Notes under the pieces: generated by a model
The model's database searches: none
Told to the model about the DNA's origin: nothing
What the model saw: the letters and a program-made list of their open reading frames with translations, nothing else
Assembly (NCBI GenBank): GCA_900491605.1
Contig: UESW01005073.1
Location: 371,637 to 435,636, forward strand
Reading direction: 5' to 3'
DNA length: 64,000 nucleotides
Origin: Calamus simplicifolius
Lineage: Eukaryota; Streptophyta; Magnoliopsida; Arecales; Arecaceae
Translations under genes and position numbers: made by a program
Shown here: one piece after another, positions 47,105 to 58,775 of the stretch
Position numbering within the stretch: position 1 is the stretch's first letter
Layout: every line of letters starts with the position of its first letter

Positions 47105-50100
47105 ATGAAGATTATTATATGGAATGTCCGAGGAGCATTGAAACCATCTTTTCGATCCTCCTTTGGTAGGCTTTTGCAGATTCATCATTTTGATATTTGT
47201 ATTTTGCTGGAAACTCGGTTGTCGGGCCTTAGCATGCAACGTTTCGGCGTCGGGTCTCCCATGACTGGTCTTCCTATGCTATTGAAGCTACTGGGCTATC
47301 TGGGGGCATTATGGCTCTCTGGCGGAACCCTGCCATCCGTGTTGATGCTTTTCATCATAATTATCAGCAAGTAGGCCTTGTCATCTCTGAGGAATCTTCT
47401 CTGCCTTGGCTGCTTCTGGGAGTCTACGCCAGCACTGATTTTCGTCAGCGGCGCAGTCTCTGGTCGGAGATTCACACGTTATTGGCCCAGGGTTTTTCGA
47501 CCCTTATTGCTGGTGATTTCAATTGTATTTTGGATGCTTCTGAGAAGCGGGGGGGTCACGGATTTGTAGATTCTCCGAATTCCATGGAATTTCGATCATT
47601 TATCTCTGCGGTGGGTCTTATTGACTTGGGTTATTCTGGGCCACAGTTTACTTGGTGTAATAACCGAAGCGGGTCTGCTCGTGTGTTGGAGAGATTGGAT
47701 CGGGCTTTGGCTTCTTCTTCTTGGATGCAGTCCTTTGCCTGTGCTACCAATACCCACCTCCCGTGGATTGCATCGGACCATTGTCCCCTTCTCATCTCTA
47801 CGGAGCGGTCATCCCATAGGAAGGGGCCCTTTCGGTTCGAACAATTTTGGACGCACTATTCTTCAGCCAGATCCTTGATTAGGCAGGTGTGGCATATGCC
47901 AATCAGAGGGAATCCTACTTATCGTCTCTCCCATCGATTAGAGCTTGCTAAGCGTAGACTATTATGGTGGCAGAAAAGAGAAGTGGGAAACCTAATGCAG
48001 AATGTCCAGGCGGTGGAAGCTGTCATCTCTACTCTTCAGGTTAAGGAGGATGAGGAGGGTCAGCTATCGGAGATTGATCTTCAGGCTCTAAGGAGTAATT
48101 TGGCTATGCATCATTCGTTGCTTTGGCAGCAGGAGACTTATTGGCGTCAGCGGTCTCGGATTCAGTGGTTAAAGGAAGGTGATCGCAACACCAGGTTCTT
48201 TCATCAGGCCACTGTTGCCAGGCGTGCGGTCAATCGTATAAGGCGTATTAGTGATGCAGAGGGTACTATACTGGAGGATGAGGGGGCTATTAGAGAGCAG
48301 GTTCTTCACTTCTTTCAGTCTCGCTGGTCGGAAGTCTCTGGCTCTGACTCTCCCATTATCACTGGCACTCGGGATGTTAGAGTCTCGGATAGCGAGAATG
48401 CTAGCTTGACTAGGGAGGTATTGCCGGAGGAGATTCGTAATGCTGTTTGGGCTTTGGGTCCTGATAAAGCCCCGGGACCTGATGGTTTTCCGCCTTATTT
48501 CTTCCGCTTCTACTGGGATATTGTTGGGCAGGATATTACCTCGGCTATTCAGGATGTTTTCTCTTCCAGACATATTCCTCCGGATTGGCAGAGGACATTT
48601 CTTGTTCTGATCCCAAAAAAAGCTAATGCTCTGCTTCCTCAACATTATAGGCCGATAAGTTTATGTACCACTCTCTATAAAGTTTGCGCCCGTATTATTG
48701 TTACTCGTATGCAGGGGCTGATTCCAAGGATTATCTCTATGGAGCAGGGTGCCTTTATCCGTGGTCGCAGCATCTCAGATAATGCTCTCATTGCTCAGGA
48801 ATTTATGCATGACCTCCAGCGCGCCTCTCGTCGGCAATCTCTTATGGCTGTTCAGTTGGATATGGAGAGAGCTTATGACAGGATGAGTTGGATATTTCTG
48901 CGTCAGTCTTTACAGGCGTTTGGTTTTGATGATCATTTCATTGAGTGGATTATGGCATGTGTCCAAGGGCCCACCTTTTCTATCATCATTAATGGTAGTC
49001 CGACTGAGTTTTTTTCCTCTGCTGTTGGTCTCCGACAAGGATGTCCGCTCTCTCCATTTCTGTTTGTTCTATGCGCCGACGACCTGTCTCGTGCTCTTAA
49101 TCAGGCGGTTGGAGGATCTTTATTACAACCGTACATGCCGGGGCTTCATGGACCTCCTCTAACCCACCTTCTCTTCGCTGACGACTGCATCCTGCTTAGC
49201 CCAGCTTCTATTCAAAATGCAACCACCTACTCGGCTATCATTCAGGCTTATTGTCGGGCATCGGGTCAAAGGATCAACTTACAGAAATCCATCCTCTGTT
49301 TCAGCCCCTCTGTTTCTCCCCGCTGTCGTGCTACTATTTCTCTGTTGTTAGGGATTTCGACTGTTGCAGATCGCCTGACCTATCTAGGCACCCCTCACGG
49401 GACGTCGGCCCACGCAGCAGGACTTTGGAGACCTTGAGCATCGGATCTCTGCTAGGATGGATCGGTGGCAGGTGTCGGGCCTTTCTATGATGTGACGTAT
49501 CACCTTAATTCGTTCCATCCTCACATTGCTCCCTATTATTTGTTATCCAATGCTCTGATTCCGACTTTATTCCTTCGTCAGCTTGAGAGACGTATTCGGG
49601 ACTTCTTGTGGGCATCTATGCAGGGAGGTCATGGTATTCATTTACTGGCCTGGGACATGGTCTGTTTGCCGATAAGTGAGGGTGGGTTGGGGATTCAATC
49701 CCTGGTGCTCTGTCGCGAGGCTATCATTGCTAGGCATGCTTCCAGATTCCTGTTGGACCCTCATTGCTTATGGAGTACAATCATGCGGGGCAGATATGGT
49801 GGTTGGTCTTCGGGTTTGGATGTTATTATCCCTCGTGGTTGTTCCTGTTTATGGCGTGCCATCTGCCGGGCCGCCCCGACTGTCATGACTGATATTCACT
49901 GGATGATAGGGGATGGGAGGTCAGTTGATGTCGTCCAGGACTCTTGGATAGCTGATCTTCCCTTATCTCGATGGCCGACTTTTATAAGCTCTGAAGTACA
50001 TCCCACTTTGCATGTCTCTTCTCTGATCAGTCAGGAGAGTGCTACTTGGAACACTACCATGGTTCTACGGTTATTTGGAGTGGAGCTTGCTCATAGGATT

Positions 50101-51250
50101 TTGGCCATGCCTCTACCTATTAGTGCCGGGCCGGATCATAGGCTGTGGCGTCGATCCTGTCTTCCTTATGCTCCTACTAGAGACTTGGTGGCCAGATTCC
50201 GCCCTCAGGAAGATGGCCTTAGAGATGCTGCTTGGATTTGGAGATTGCCTGTTCACCCAAGAATTCAGCTATTCTTGTGGAAGATCAAGTGGGATCGCTT
50301 ACCTACTTGTTCTCTTCTGGCTGGTCGGGGTCTCTCCATATTACCTCTCTGTCCGATATGTGGGATGCAGGATGAATCTATTGACCATGTTCTATTTTTA
50401 TGTTCTCATGCATCTCAGATATGGCAGATGATCAATTTTAATCCATGGATGCTGGAGGATGGTCCAATCCGGCTTTCCTTCCTGAATGCTCTTCGGACGC
50501 CTTCTCGGTACGGATCTTGTTCTCAGGGTGTATTATCTGCATACGTGGCTTATCATATCTGGTTGACCAGGAATAAGATCGTCTTTGCTGAGGAGACGGT
50601 CTCTACTCAGGCGATCATCCGACGTGCTCTCTCTCATGCTCAGGAGTACACTCGCTGTTACATTCCTGTTCACACTGACGAACCTGGCCATTGGGACTCC
50701 CCTGCTGCTTCGGCAGCGAACCATACCACGGTTTTTCATTTCTTGGGTGTCCCCTCCTCTAGGTTATGTCAAAGTGAACTTTGACGGCTCTGTCTCTGAC
50801 CGTTCTGCTGGATCAGGTTTTGTCATCAGAGGATCGAATGGGCAGTTGCTAGCTGCTGGCGGTCATAGCTCTATCGATATTTCGGTTCCTATGGCAGAGC
50901 TACAGGCGGCATGGGCTGGTATCACACATGCTGTTCGGAATATGGGCTATAGTCGGCTGATTCTTGAGGGTGATTCACTTACGATTATAAGATGGATTAT
51001 GCGGGAGGGAGACTCCTATTCTGGCCTTAATCCTCTGATTAAAGACATTCTAGTCACTCTTCAGTCTACTAGTGCATTTCAGATTCAGCATATTTATCAG
51101 GAAGCCAACGCTGCGGCTGATTATGTTGCTGCTGCTGTCGCTCGTAACCCTGGCCGGTGGATTTGGCATAATGGGATACCTTGTTCTATTTTATTACAGC
51201 AAATTTTGTACTCAGATGCTTCGGGCTTGACTCGCGCCAAAGTGGTGTGA
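47105..51250 (+). pseudogene. L1 ORF2 (endonuclease, RT, RNase H)
   Basis: ORF2 nicks target DNA and reverse-transcribes the RNA. It starts MKIIIWNVRGALKPSF at 47105. A -1 shift near 47250 leads to the main frame 47311-49437. The endonuclease shows LIAGDFNCILDASEKRGG and WIASDHCPLL. RT shows PGPDGFPPYFFRFYWDIV, HYRPISLCTTLYKV, GLRQGCPLSPFLFVL and the catalytic LLFADDCILLS (about 49168-49200). Near 49430-49530 the frame is left and regained. zf-RVT reads CPICGMQDESIDHVLFLC (about 50350-50405). After a shift near 50750 a plant RNase H (VNFDGSVSDRSAGSGFVIRG, ILEGDSL, EANAAADYVA) ends at TGA 51248. Confidence 0.92.
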
Positions 51251-51278
51251 TCGCCCGGCTGTAACAAAAAAAAAAAAG

Positions 51279-51291
51279 AAAAGAAAGGTTC
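51279..51291. repeat. L1 target-site duplication, right
   Basis: AAAAGAAAGGTTC follows the A-rich tail directly. Confidence 0.9.
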
Positions 51292-51615
51292 GTCCAAGAA
51301 CAAGGGGAATCCCTTTCTATGACCTATCTACATATCTAATGTAAGGCTGCACTCAACTTGCTCTCTCTTTCGATTATGCGTTATTTTCTTCCACAAATCT
51401 AAAGTTTACAAGGTCTATACTTGGCCTCCCTGATCCTTTCCCTCTCCTAACTTGAGCGTCTGAAGCCCCTCACTGAGGAACCCCTAGACACCCTTCATGT
51501 TCTTAGTTCATTGCAATAGGTCACCTCAACGGACATCTCGACTTCTATTGCTGAACTTGCTGTCAACTGCATTTGCAAATCATCATCATCACCATCTATT
51601 TTATTAGTATATAGA
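51279..51615 (+). repeat. End of the right LTR of the old host element
   Basis: This matches 34400-34705 in order: CCAAGAACAAGGGGAATCCC, CTCTCTCTTTCGATTATGCG, AACTTGAGCGTCTGAAG and ATCATCATCATCACC. Confidence 0.65.
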
Positions 51616-51625
51616 TAATCATCCT

Positions 51626-52554
51626 TGTTGCGGTCAGATCACATGTGATGAACGTCGGACAGGCTAGGATCACCGTGTGCGCAGAGAGGCCACCGTCTTC
51701 CTTCTAGAATCTGCAAAAAGTCCTGGACCGATGGTTCCGGTGGAGACCCTCCGACGCCTAAGTTAGTGAGTCACCGAACAGGGATATGATTTTTTGTAGA
51801 ATTGTTTGAGAGGAAGTTCCCAAGAGAGTCCCTTTGCATGAAGCTCGGGTCCTCTTTTTATACCTGTTGGGGATCCCGTTTACCTCGGTCTGTTGGAACC
51901 GTCGAATCCGTCCCGTTGTGATGTTTCATCGAATGGCAAATCGTTGGACTGTTACTGGATAAGGGCCGCTTATAGCGGTAACTGCCTATCAGGCTAACAC
52001 TTGCCCGTGATTTTAGTGAGCGAGGTGCTTAGATTGCGGGGGCTGTACAAGATTACATTATGTATGTGGGAGATACTGCGGGCCGACGCTGGGGGCCGAT
52101 GCCGGAGGCCGGAGCCAATGCAGGAGGCCGGAGTCAGAGTTCCAGCACAGGAGGTCGGCGCTGAGGGCCGACGCTGGGGGCCGGCACTAGAGGCCGACGC
52201 TGGACGTCTGTCTTTGGTGTTAACGTGTAACTTTGATGCCGACGCTGGGTGCCGGTCTTTGGCGCTGTTGCTGGAGGCCGACGCTGAAGGCCGACACTGG
52301 AGGATGGCATTGGAGGCCGACGCTGGAGGCTGGCGCTGGAGGCCGACGCTGGAGGTCGGTATTGGAGGCCGACGCTGGAGACCGGCACTGGAGGCCGACG
52401 CTGGAGACCGACGCTGGAGGCCGACGCTGGAGACCGGCACTGGATGCCGACACTGGAGGCCGGTACTGGAGGCCTTGGGTTTTGTTGTCATATCATTACT
52501 TTCGAAAACCGCACAGAAGATAATACTACCCCGGGGAAACGGCCAGCCGTATCA
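51626..52554 (-). repeat. Tat-lineage 3' LTR
   Basis: On the plus strand it starts TGTTGCGGTC and probably ends CCGTATCA; the pyrimidine run right of it (GCTCCTCCGCCCCT) would be the polypurine tract. A minus-strand TATAAAAAG lies at about 51856-51864. The CTCCGACGCCTAAGTTAGTG motif links it to the solo LTR at 17.6 kb. The right edge is less certain than the left. Confidence 0.65.
52090..52480. repeat. 13-bp minisatellite in the LTR
   Basis: About 25-30 copies of GGAGGCCGACGCT and variants such as GGAGACCGGCACT, often in 26-bp pairs. Reading frames through it are repeat translations. Confidence 0.9.
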
Positions 52555-52990
52555 GATGCTCCTCCGCCCCTGAGATGGGTGAGCGTTTACTTACCCGCGA
52601 AAGGGGTGTGAATATCCTCTAGGTGGCTGGTTTTCACGCCATTATTTCACCTTTGTTGGGATTAGGAAGGATTTCCTTGAGCAGTGCTACGAAAAGGCGA
52701 ACGGTATCATTGCGATAAGGTTAATGCCCCCCTTTTCATTGGTGGTCTTTTCGAGCTTATCGCATTGGCAGGTCGTCGAAACGCCTCCCAACTGAAGATG
52801 GACGCATGGTCAGATCGGACGATCGTGGGGTGTTTCGAGATGGCGTCACGAGGACAAATAGCCCTTATCTTCCTATCTTCCCCACTTCTTCCGCCGTTGC
52901 CCCCTTTTGAGTCCGCCAGCATTTTTGTCTCTCGTTCATTCTCTCCGTGCTCTGTTCTTGGCTCGAGTTTTTCTTTTCAGGTTAGTTCCC
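52555..52990. other. Region between LTR and antisense gene
   Basis: No gene is seen. It is probably the promoter and leader of the plus-strand gene and, on the other strand, the 3' untranslated end of the retrotransposon. A CTTTTCAG|GTTAG at about 52980 could be a splice site. Confidence 0.45.
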
Positions 52991-55403
52991 ATGGCTTCCT
53001 CTCCTTCTTGCTCTATTCTGGTTCCTGGGGGGGTTCCCACCATCCTTCCCAGACTTTCGATTCCCTGTCCAGCCAATGGTCCACCCCTTCTTCTAACCAT
53101 TCACCGGAGCAATGACCAGTCAATCATCCCCTAATCGGGATTCGTCCGGCCGACGGGCGGACTTCCATCCGGAACCGATCGGTGGCTGCCGGTCCTTCTA
53201 GGGTTGCCAAGGAGTCCCCCGAAGGGACTGCGTCCTCCATGTCTGCTCAAGACATAACAAACTTAAGGGCCAGGTATGGCTTCCCTTCAGACCTTCATCT
53301 GTTCTTCCCCACCCCTAACGACAGGGTAACCTCTTCCCGTTCCGGAAGGGTTGCTTTGTACGGAGCCTTTTTTAAGGCCGGGCTCCGGTTACCGATCCAC
53401 CCTTTCATTCTTAATCTTCTAGACCGGTACTCCTTGACCCCTTCCCAACTAGTTCCCAACTCCATCCGAACCATTGTTGGTTTTTTAGTACTCTGCCACC
53501 TGCAAGGCATTGAGGCTAGTATTTCCCTATTCCGCAGCTTTTATACCCTTCGCAAACAGTCGGGTTGGTGGTCCTTCACCCCTAGGTCTAATAGGATTCT
53601 TAAACTGTGCCTTCCTACCTCCGTTAAAGGGTGGAAGGACAAGTTTTTCTTTGCGGACATCAGCGGGGTTCGTGGAAGCTGGGGGATGCCCAATATCGAT
53701 GCCAATAGGGACCCCTCCATCCTTCCACGAGACCGGATGGCATTTGGGCAGCTTCTGACTGCCGACATTCCTCGGTGTAATAAGCTTTTAGCCGAGGAGA
53801 ATCTTCACCGTGCCGGTCTAATTCCCGCGAGGGGTGAGCACTAAACTACTCGCCTTTCTCCTCTGCTTCTCTTTTTCTCTCTCTTTTTTTTTTTTTTTAA
53901 CTATCCTTTGCTTGTGTAGGGATGGCGCCGACGCTGCATAAACTTAAACAGGTGGCCGCCAGGAAGAGGAAGGCTGCAGGGACTACGTCTCCTGCCGAAG
54001 GAGGGCCGCTGCTAAAGTTTCCAGGAGGGCCGACACTGGGAGGGTTGGCGCTAGGGAGACCAACGCTGGGGAGGCCGACACCGGAGGGGCTAAAGTTGTG
54101 AAGCCCCTCCATGCCAAGGTCTTAAAGAAGGGCGGCCCCAAAAGGGCCGACGCTGAAGAGGCCGAGGCCCAGGGGGCCAAAACAGGGGAATCCTTGCGCG
54201 TAGACGAGGCGGCTCAAACCCAAGCCGACGAACCCGTCGCGGCAAACGCGGCGAAGGCCGGGGCCGGCAAGGAGGTAGAACGGAGCCCACCAGAGAGAGA
54301 ATCTCCAGCTTCGGCACCTCCAATTATCTTGCTCGACCTATCTCCCGAGGGGGAGACGCCGTCTCCCACGTTCAAAGAGATGGACAAAACTTCGGCAGCA
54401 ATAGCGGCGGCTCCAATCGCTGCCCTGCCCCCCGCGGGGGCGACAGCCGAAGCGCCTCCGCCAGCGAAAGAGCCGGAGGCGAAAGGCTCAGAGGCGGAAT
54501 CAGCCTCTGTAGGTCCGACGTCCAGAGAGGAGAGGGGCGTCGATCCTTCCTTCCAGTTGTTGCTGGCAAACCACGGCCGCTGGACTGCACGGGTCGTGGA
54601 GGAAGCCTCGGTGGTTGAGGTGCAAGAATACCTCCGAGGTCAAGGGAGAGTCGCCTTTTTTCGTGAAGCCTCGGTGGCGCATCTCTGGGTGAGTTTCTGT
54701 GCCATTATTGTCCTTTTCCTTCCCTCCTTTTTCTTTCTTTATATCTGGATATTTTTTCCAGGCCTTGAATTCTCTTGTCGCCCTTAAAAACCTCTGGACT
54801 CTGAGCGACACCGCCATTGAACAAGCGCGGGAGGAGATGGTCTCCCTCCAAGTCAAAGCAGAGAAGGCGGCGATGGCTCTAGAAGCTACTCGGGCCACCC
54901 TGAAGGGTGAGATCGAGGTTACTTGGCTTAGAGCCGAAAAGGCTGAATATGCGCTGGAGGTTGCTCAGCGCCGTGCCGCCAATGAGCTGGACAATGCTCA
55001 GGTGGCGGAGGAAAAACAAAGAGCGGCTGAGGAGAAGCTGAGGGCGGCAGAACTGGAGGTATGTGTTTTAAAGACTCAACCGAGTTCTGCCTCCGCTGAG
55101 ACAAATGCGGCCAAGGAAGCCACCCGCCAATATGTAACTAAAATTGTGGATCTGGAGGCGGCAGTGGCGGAGGCCCAGAGGAGGGCCATCGAGGCTGAAA
55201 AGAAGGGGGCCGATGCCGTAGAAGATTATAAGAAATCCGAAGCCTTCGACAATGAGGTAGCCGAGTCAGCGGTGCTAGCTTATGACGCCAGCTTCCAAGA
55301 CTGTAAAGATAAAATCCAGGAGCTTTACGACCTGGAGGATATCGAGGGGCTGAAGCCCGACGATGTTCCTGAGAATGATGCCCCGGCTTCGGATGGTCAT
55401 TAA
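52991..55403 (+). CDS. Antisense gene of the Tat element (Transposase_28-like), three exons
   Basis: The gene runs opposite to pol, between pol and the LTR. Exon 1 (52991-53833) carries the domain Pfam calls putative gypsy-type transposon: DITNLRARYGFPSDLHLFFP, GLRLPIHPFILNLLDRYSLT, TIVGFLVLCHLQGIE, KGWKDKFFFADISG. Exon 2 (53920-54688) is Ala/Pro/Glu-rich, with HGRWTARVVEEASVVEVQEY near its end. Exon 3 (54762-55403) is a long Ala/Glu coiled coil ending SDGH. Introns have GTGAG/TGTAG and GTGAG/TCCAG borders. One-base shifts lie near 53130-53180 and 54000. Its role is unknown; despite the family name it is not a proven transposase. Confidence 0.82.
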
Positions 55404-55504
55404 TAGCTTTTGTTTTTTCTTGTAATCCTTTTGTGCCTGACCTGAGCCAATCGATAGGCAGTTTTGTACAAGGCCAATGGTGTTCTTTTGTGCCCGCGTT
55501 TGGT
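55404..55504. other. Spacer between antisense gene and array
   Basis: T-rich sequence that may be the 3' end of the antisense gene; nothing else is seen. Confidence 0.4.
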
Positions 55505-56720
55505 CTTTTGTTGGGCCGATGTGCCAACAGTAGTTGGTCTTTTGTCCGACGCTTTCTTTTGTGCCACGTAGTTGGTCTTTTGTGCCGATGGGCGTGGTCT
55601 TTTGTGCCAACGCGTAGTTGGTCTTTGTTGCCGACGGGCGTCGGTCTTTTGTGCCAACGTAGTTGATCTTTGTTGCCGACGTTGGGCGTCGGTCTTTTGT
55701 GCCAACGCGTAGTTGGTCTTTTGTTGCCGACGCTGGGCGTCGGTCTTTTGTGCCAACACGTAGTTGGTCTTTGTTGCCGACGTGGCGTCGGTCTTTTGTG
55801 CCAACGCGTAGTTGGTCTTTTGTTGCCGACGTGGGCGTCGGTCTTTTGTGCCAACGCGTAGTTGGTCTTTGTTGCCGACGTTGGGCGTCGGTCTTTTGTG
55901 CCAACACGTAGTTGGTCTTTGTTGCCGACGTTGGGCGTCGGTCTTTTGTGCCAACGCGTAGTTGGTCTTTTGTTGCCGACGCTGGGCGTCGGTCTTTTGT
56001 GCCAACGCGTAGTTGGTCTTTTGTGCCGACGCTGGGCGTCGGTCTTTTGTGCCAACGCGTAGTTGGTCTTTGTTGCCGACGTTGGGCGTCGGTCTTTTGT
56101 GCCAACGCGTAGTTGGTCTTTGTTGCCGATGCTGGGCGTCGGTCTTTTGTGCCAACGCGTAGTTGGTCTTTGTTGCCGACGGGCGTCGGTCTTTTGTGCC
56201 AATGCGTAGTTGGTCTTTGTTGCCGACGTTGGGCGTCGGTCTTTTGTGCCAACACGTAGTTGGTCTTTTGTTGCCGATGCTGGGCGTCGGTCTTTTGTGC
56301 CAACGCGTAGTTGGTCTTTTGTTGCCGACGCTGGGCGTCGGTCTTTTGTGCCAACGCGTAGTTGGTCTTTGTTGCCGACGTTGGGCGTCGGTCTTTTGTG
56401 CCAACACGTAGTTGGTCTTTGTTGCCGACGTTGGGCGTCGGTCTTTTGTGCAACGCGTAGTTGGTCTTTTATTGCCGACGCTGGGCGTCGGTCTTTTGTG
56501 CCAACGCGTAGTTGGTCTTTTGTGCCGACGCTGGGCGTCGGTCTTTTGTGCCAACGCGTAGTTGGTCTTTGTTGCCGATGCTGGGCGTCGGTCTTTTGTG
56601 CCAACGCGTAGTTGGTCTTTGACTGCCGAGCGGATCCGGTCTCTGGTGCCGACACTGGGAGCCGGTCTTGAGTGCCAACGTAGAGTTGGTCTTTATCGCC
56701 GACGCAGGGGTGCCGGTCTT
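55505..56720. repeat. 50-bp double-hairpin array, about 22 copies
   Basis: Each unit has CCGACG(loop)CGTCGG, then GTCTTTTGTG, then CCAACGCGTAGTTGG and GTCTTTGTTG. Stems are kept in nearly all copies while loops vary from two to five bases. It lies directly downstream of integrase. Both strands have long open frames because the unit is poor in stops; I take these as repeat translations. Confidence 0.95.
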
Positions 56721-56801
56721 AGGTTAAACATACTCATTCGAAAATAAGAACATGTTTATTATTCATGCATCAAACAGATTCAAATTAATAACGATAGAGT
56801 T

Positions 56802-58029
56802 CTATTGATAGTACCGGCGTAAGTTGTCGGCATTCCAAGTTCGAGGGAGCGGTTTCCCGTCTAGCTCTTCGACTTTATACGCCCCATGGTGGAGCACCTC
56901 CTTGACACGGTATGGTCCTTCCCATTTTGGTGCTAGCTTGCCCCCTTCCGTCGGCTTTGATACTTCAGCTCTTCGTAGGACAAGGTCTCCTGGCCGGAAT
57001 GTCTTGGGTCGCACCCGAGAGTTGTAGTGTTTGGCCACTCGCTGACGGAACGCTGCCATACGAAGTTGCGCTTGATCTCGCAATTCTTCCACCAAATCCA
57101 GATCAGCCCTTAGCTGGTTTGAGTTGCTTTCTTCGTGGTATAATTCCGTCCGGGGACTAGGAGCTCCTATTTCCACGGGGATGACCGCCTCGGTCCCAAA
57201 GACCAAGCTAAAGGAGTTTCCCCTGTGGGTGCTCGCGGCGTCGTGTGGTAGGCCCACAGCACACTAGAAAGTTCTTCCACCCAGCGCCCTTTACAGCTAT
57301 CTAGTCGAGCCCTGAGCCCTTGGAGGATGATGCGATTGGTCACCTCGGCTGCGCCGTTGGTTTGGGGATGTCCTACTGAGGTGAATCGGTGATGAATGCC
57401 CAGGCCCTCGCAGAATTCCCGAAAGGCCGCGTTATCAAACTGTCGGCCGTTGTCTGTAACTAGGGTGTGCGGTAACCCGAACCGGCACACCACGGATTTC
57501 CAAAAGAAAGCCCTTACTTTGGCTTCAGTGATCTTAGCGAGAGCTTCCGCCTCGATCCATTTAGTAAAATGATCGACGGCCACAACTAGGAACTTACGTT
57601 GTCCGGAGGCAGGAGGGAAAGGTCCCAGGATGTCCATGCCCCACTGTGCGAAGGGCCACGGTGCAGCTAGAGGGGTCAGTTGAGACGCCGGTTGATGTGG
57701 ACATTGGCATGACACTGGCAGCTGTCACATCTTTTAACGAGCTCAGATGCGTCCTCTTTCATTGTCAACCAATAATACCCTTGACGTAGAGCTTTATATG
57801 CAAGAGCCCTGCCCCCCAGATGGCTTCCGCATATCCCCTCGTGTATCTCTCGCAAAATATAATTGGCGTCGGTAGGACCGACACACCTGAGGATAGGGTA
57901 TGAGAATGACCTTCGGTAGAGCTTTCCCTCCATAAGGAAGAACTTTGGGGCCCGTCTTTTAAGTTTCCTAGCTTCGGCAGGGTCTTCTGGGAGGATGCCC
58001 TCAGTAAAGTATTGAACATAGGCGTCCAT
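56802..58029 (-). CDS. Tat-lineage integrase
   Basis: Integrase inserts the element DNA. The HHCC domain is at 57870-57720 (IHEGICGSHLGG, then CDSCQCH). The core shows D in WGMDILGPFPPASGQ (about 57625), D in HTLVTDNGRQFDN (about 57445) and E in PQTNGAAEVTNRIILQGLR (about 57345). The C-terminus reads RPGDLVLRRAE and LAPKWEGPYRVKEVL, ending in TAA at 56802. One-base shifts lie near 57700 and 57230. Confidence 0.92.
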
Positions 58030-58046
58030 CCAGGAGGGCTCCTGCT

Positions 58047-58773
58047 CTACTGGTAAAGTTTCTCTTGGTACATCAATACTCGGGCTTCTAAGTGCTCCAC
58101 ATAAGCCTTTCCCAACATCCCATCAGCTGAAGCGGCAAGATGGGATAAGGCGTCGGCTCTAGCATTCTCTTGTCGAGGAATGTAGCTGACGCTGAAGTGA
58201 GTGAAGGGGGAAACCATTGAGTGCACCGCGTCTAAGTAACGGGCCATGATGGGATCCTTTGCCTCGTATTCTTTTGTAATCTGGCCGGCAACCAGTTGGG
58301 AGTCGGTAAAAGCTCTAAGGTGTTTCACCCCAAGCTCTCGAGCCAATCTTACTCCGGATAACAAAGCCTCATATTCCGCCTGATGTGGCTGGAAAGAGGA
58401 AGCGAAGTGCACACTCGGTCACCACCCCATCCGAGTTGGCCAAGATGAGGCCTGCTCCGTTCCCTTGAGAGTTCGATGCCCCATCCACGTGAAGGACCCA
58501 CTCATCATCGCCGGTTCTAAGGGGTTGAGTGTCCGTCGGAAGTTCTTTAGGTGACTCCGTTCCCCAAGTGCATTCGACCAAAAAATCTATCAAAACTTGA
58601 GACTTCATGGCCGAACGAGGGCGGAAAGATAGATCAAACTCCCCCAGCTTGAGGGCCCACCTAGCCAGCCGGCCAAAAGTATCCGGACGAGCTAGAACTA
58701 TCTTTAGAGGCTGGTCGGTGATCACCACGATTGGGTGGGCTTGGAAGTACGGCCGCAGACGCTGGGCAGACAC
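58047..58773 (-). CDS. Tat-lineage second RNase H-like domain
   Basis: The minus strand reads VVITDQPLKIVLARPDTFGR, then WVLHVDGASNSQGNGAGLIL, EAEYEALLSGVRLARELGVK, FTDSQLVAGQI and SYIPRQENARADALSHLAAS. DGAS, E, DSQ and D are the RNase H acidic residues. An extra RNase H of this type between RT/RNase H and integrase marks the Tat lineage. A frame change lies near 58395. Confidence 0.9.
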
Positions 58774-58775
58774 GA

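Larger units (their letters stand above)
45060..51278 (+). mobile_element. L1-type LINE, near full length
   Basis: The element has a 5' leader, ORF1 with DUF4283 and a zinc knuckle, ORF2 with endonuclease, RT, zf-RVT and RNase H, and a terminal A-rich tail. A 13-bp perfect target duplication flanks it. It sits within the right LTR of the old host element. ORF1 has three in-frame stops and one shift, ORF2 several shifts, so it is not active as sequenced. Confidence 0.93.
34051..51615 (+). mobile_element. Old gypsy-like host element with three nested insertions
   Basis: The LTR end at about 34051-34705 matches, with many substitutions, sequence at about 42380-42415, 44762-45059 and 51279-51610 once a CACTA element and an L1 are taken out. 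Shared landmarks are AGAATTCTTCAGCC, AACAGCATGATC, AAAACAAGGGAAATTCCTTT and CATCATC near the end. Between the LTRs are a gag trace on the plus strand (35190-35500), tandem-repeat-like filler, and the Mutator element. No pol was found, so it was non-autonomous or has lost pol. Confidence 0.65.

Noticed and set aside
55138..56655. Very long minus-strand open frame (505 residues) and several long frames on both strands
   Set aside because: It is the translation of the 50-bp array; the frames stay open because the unit lacks stops and they show only the repeat.
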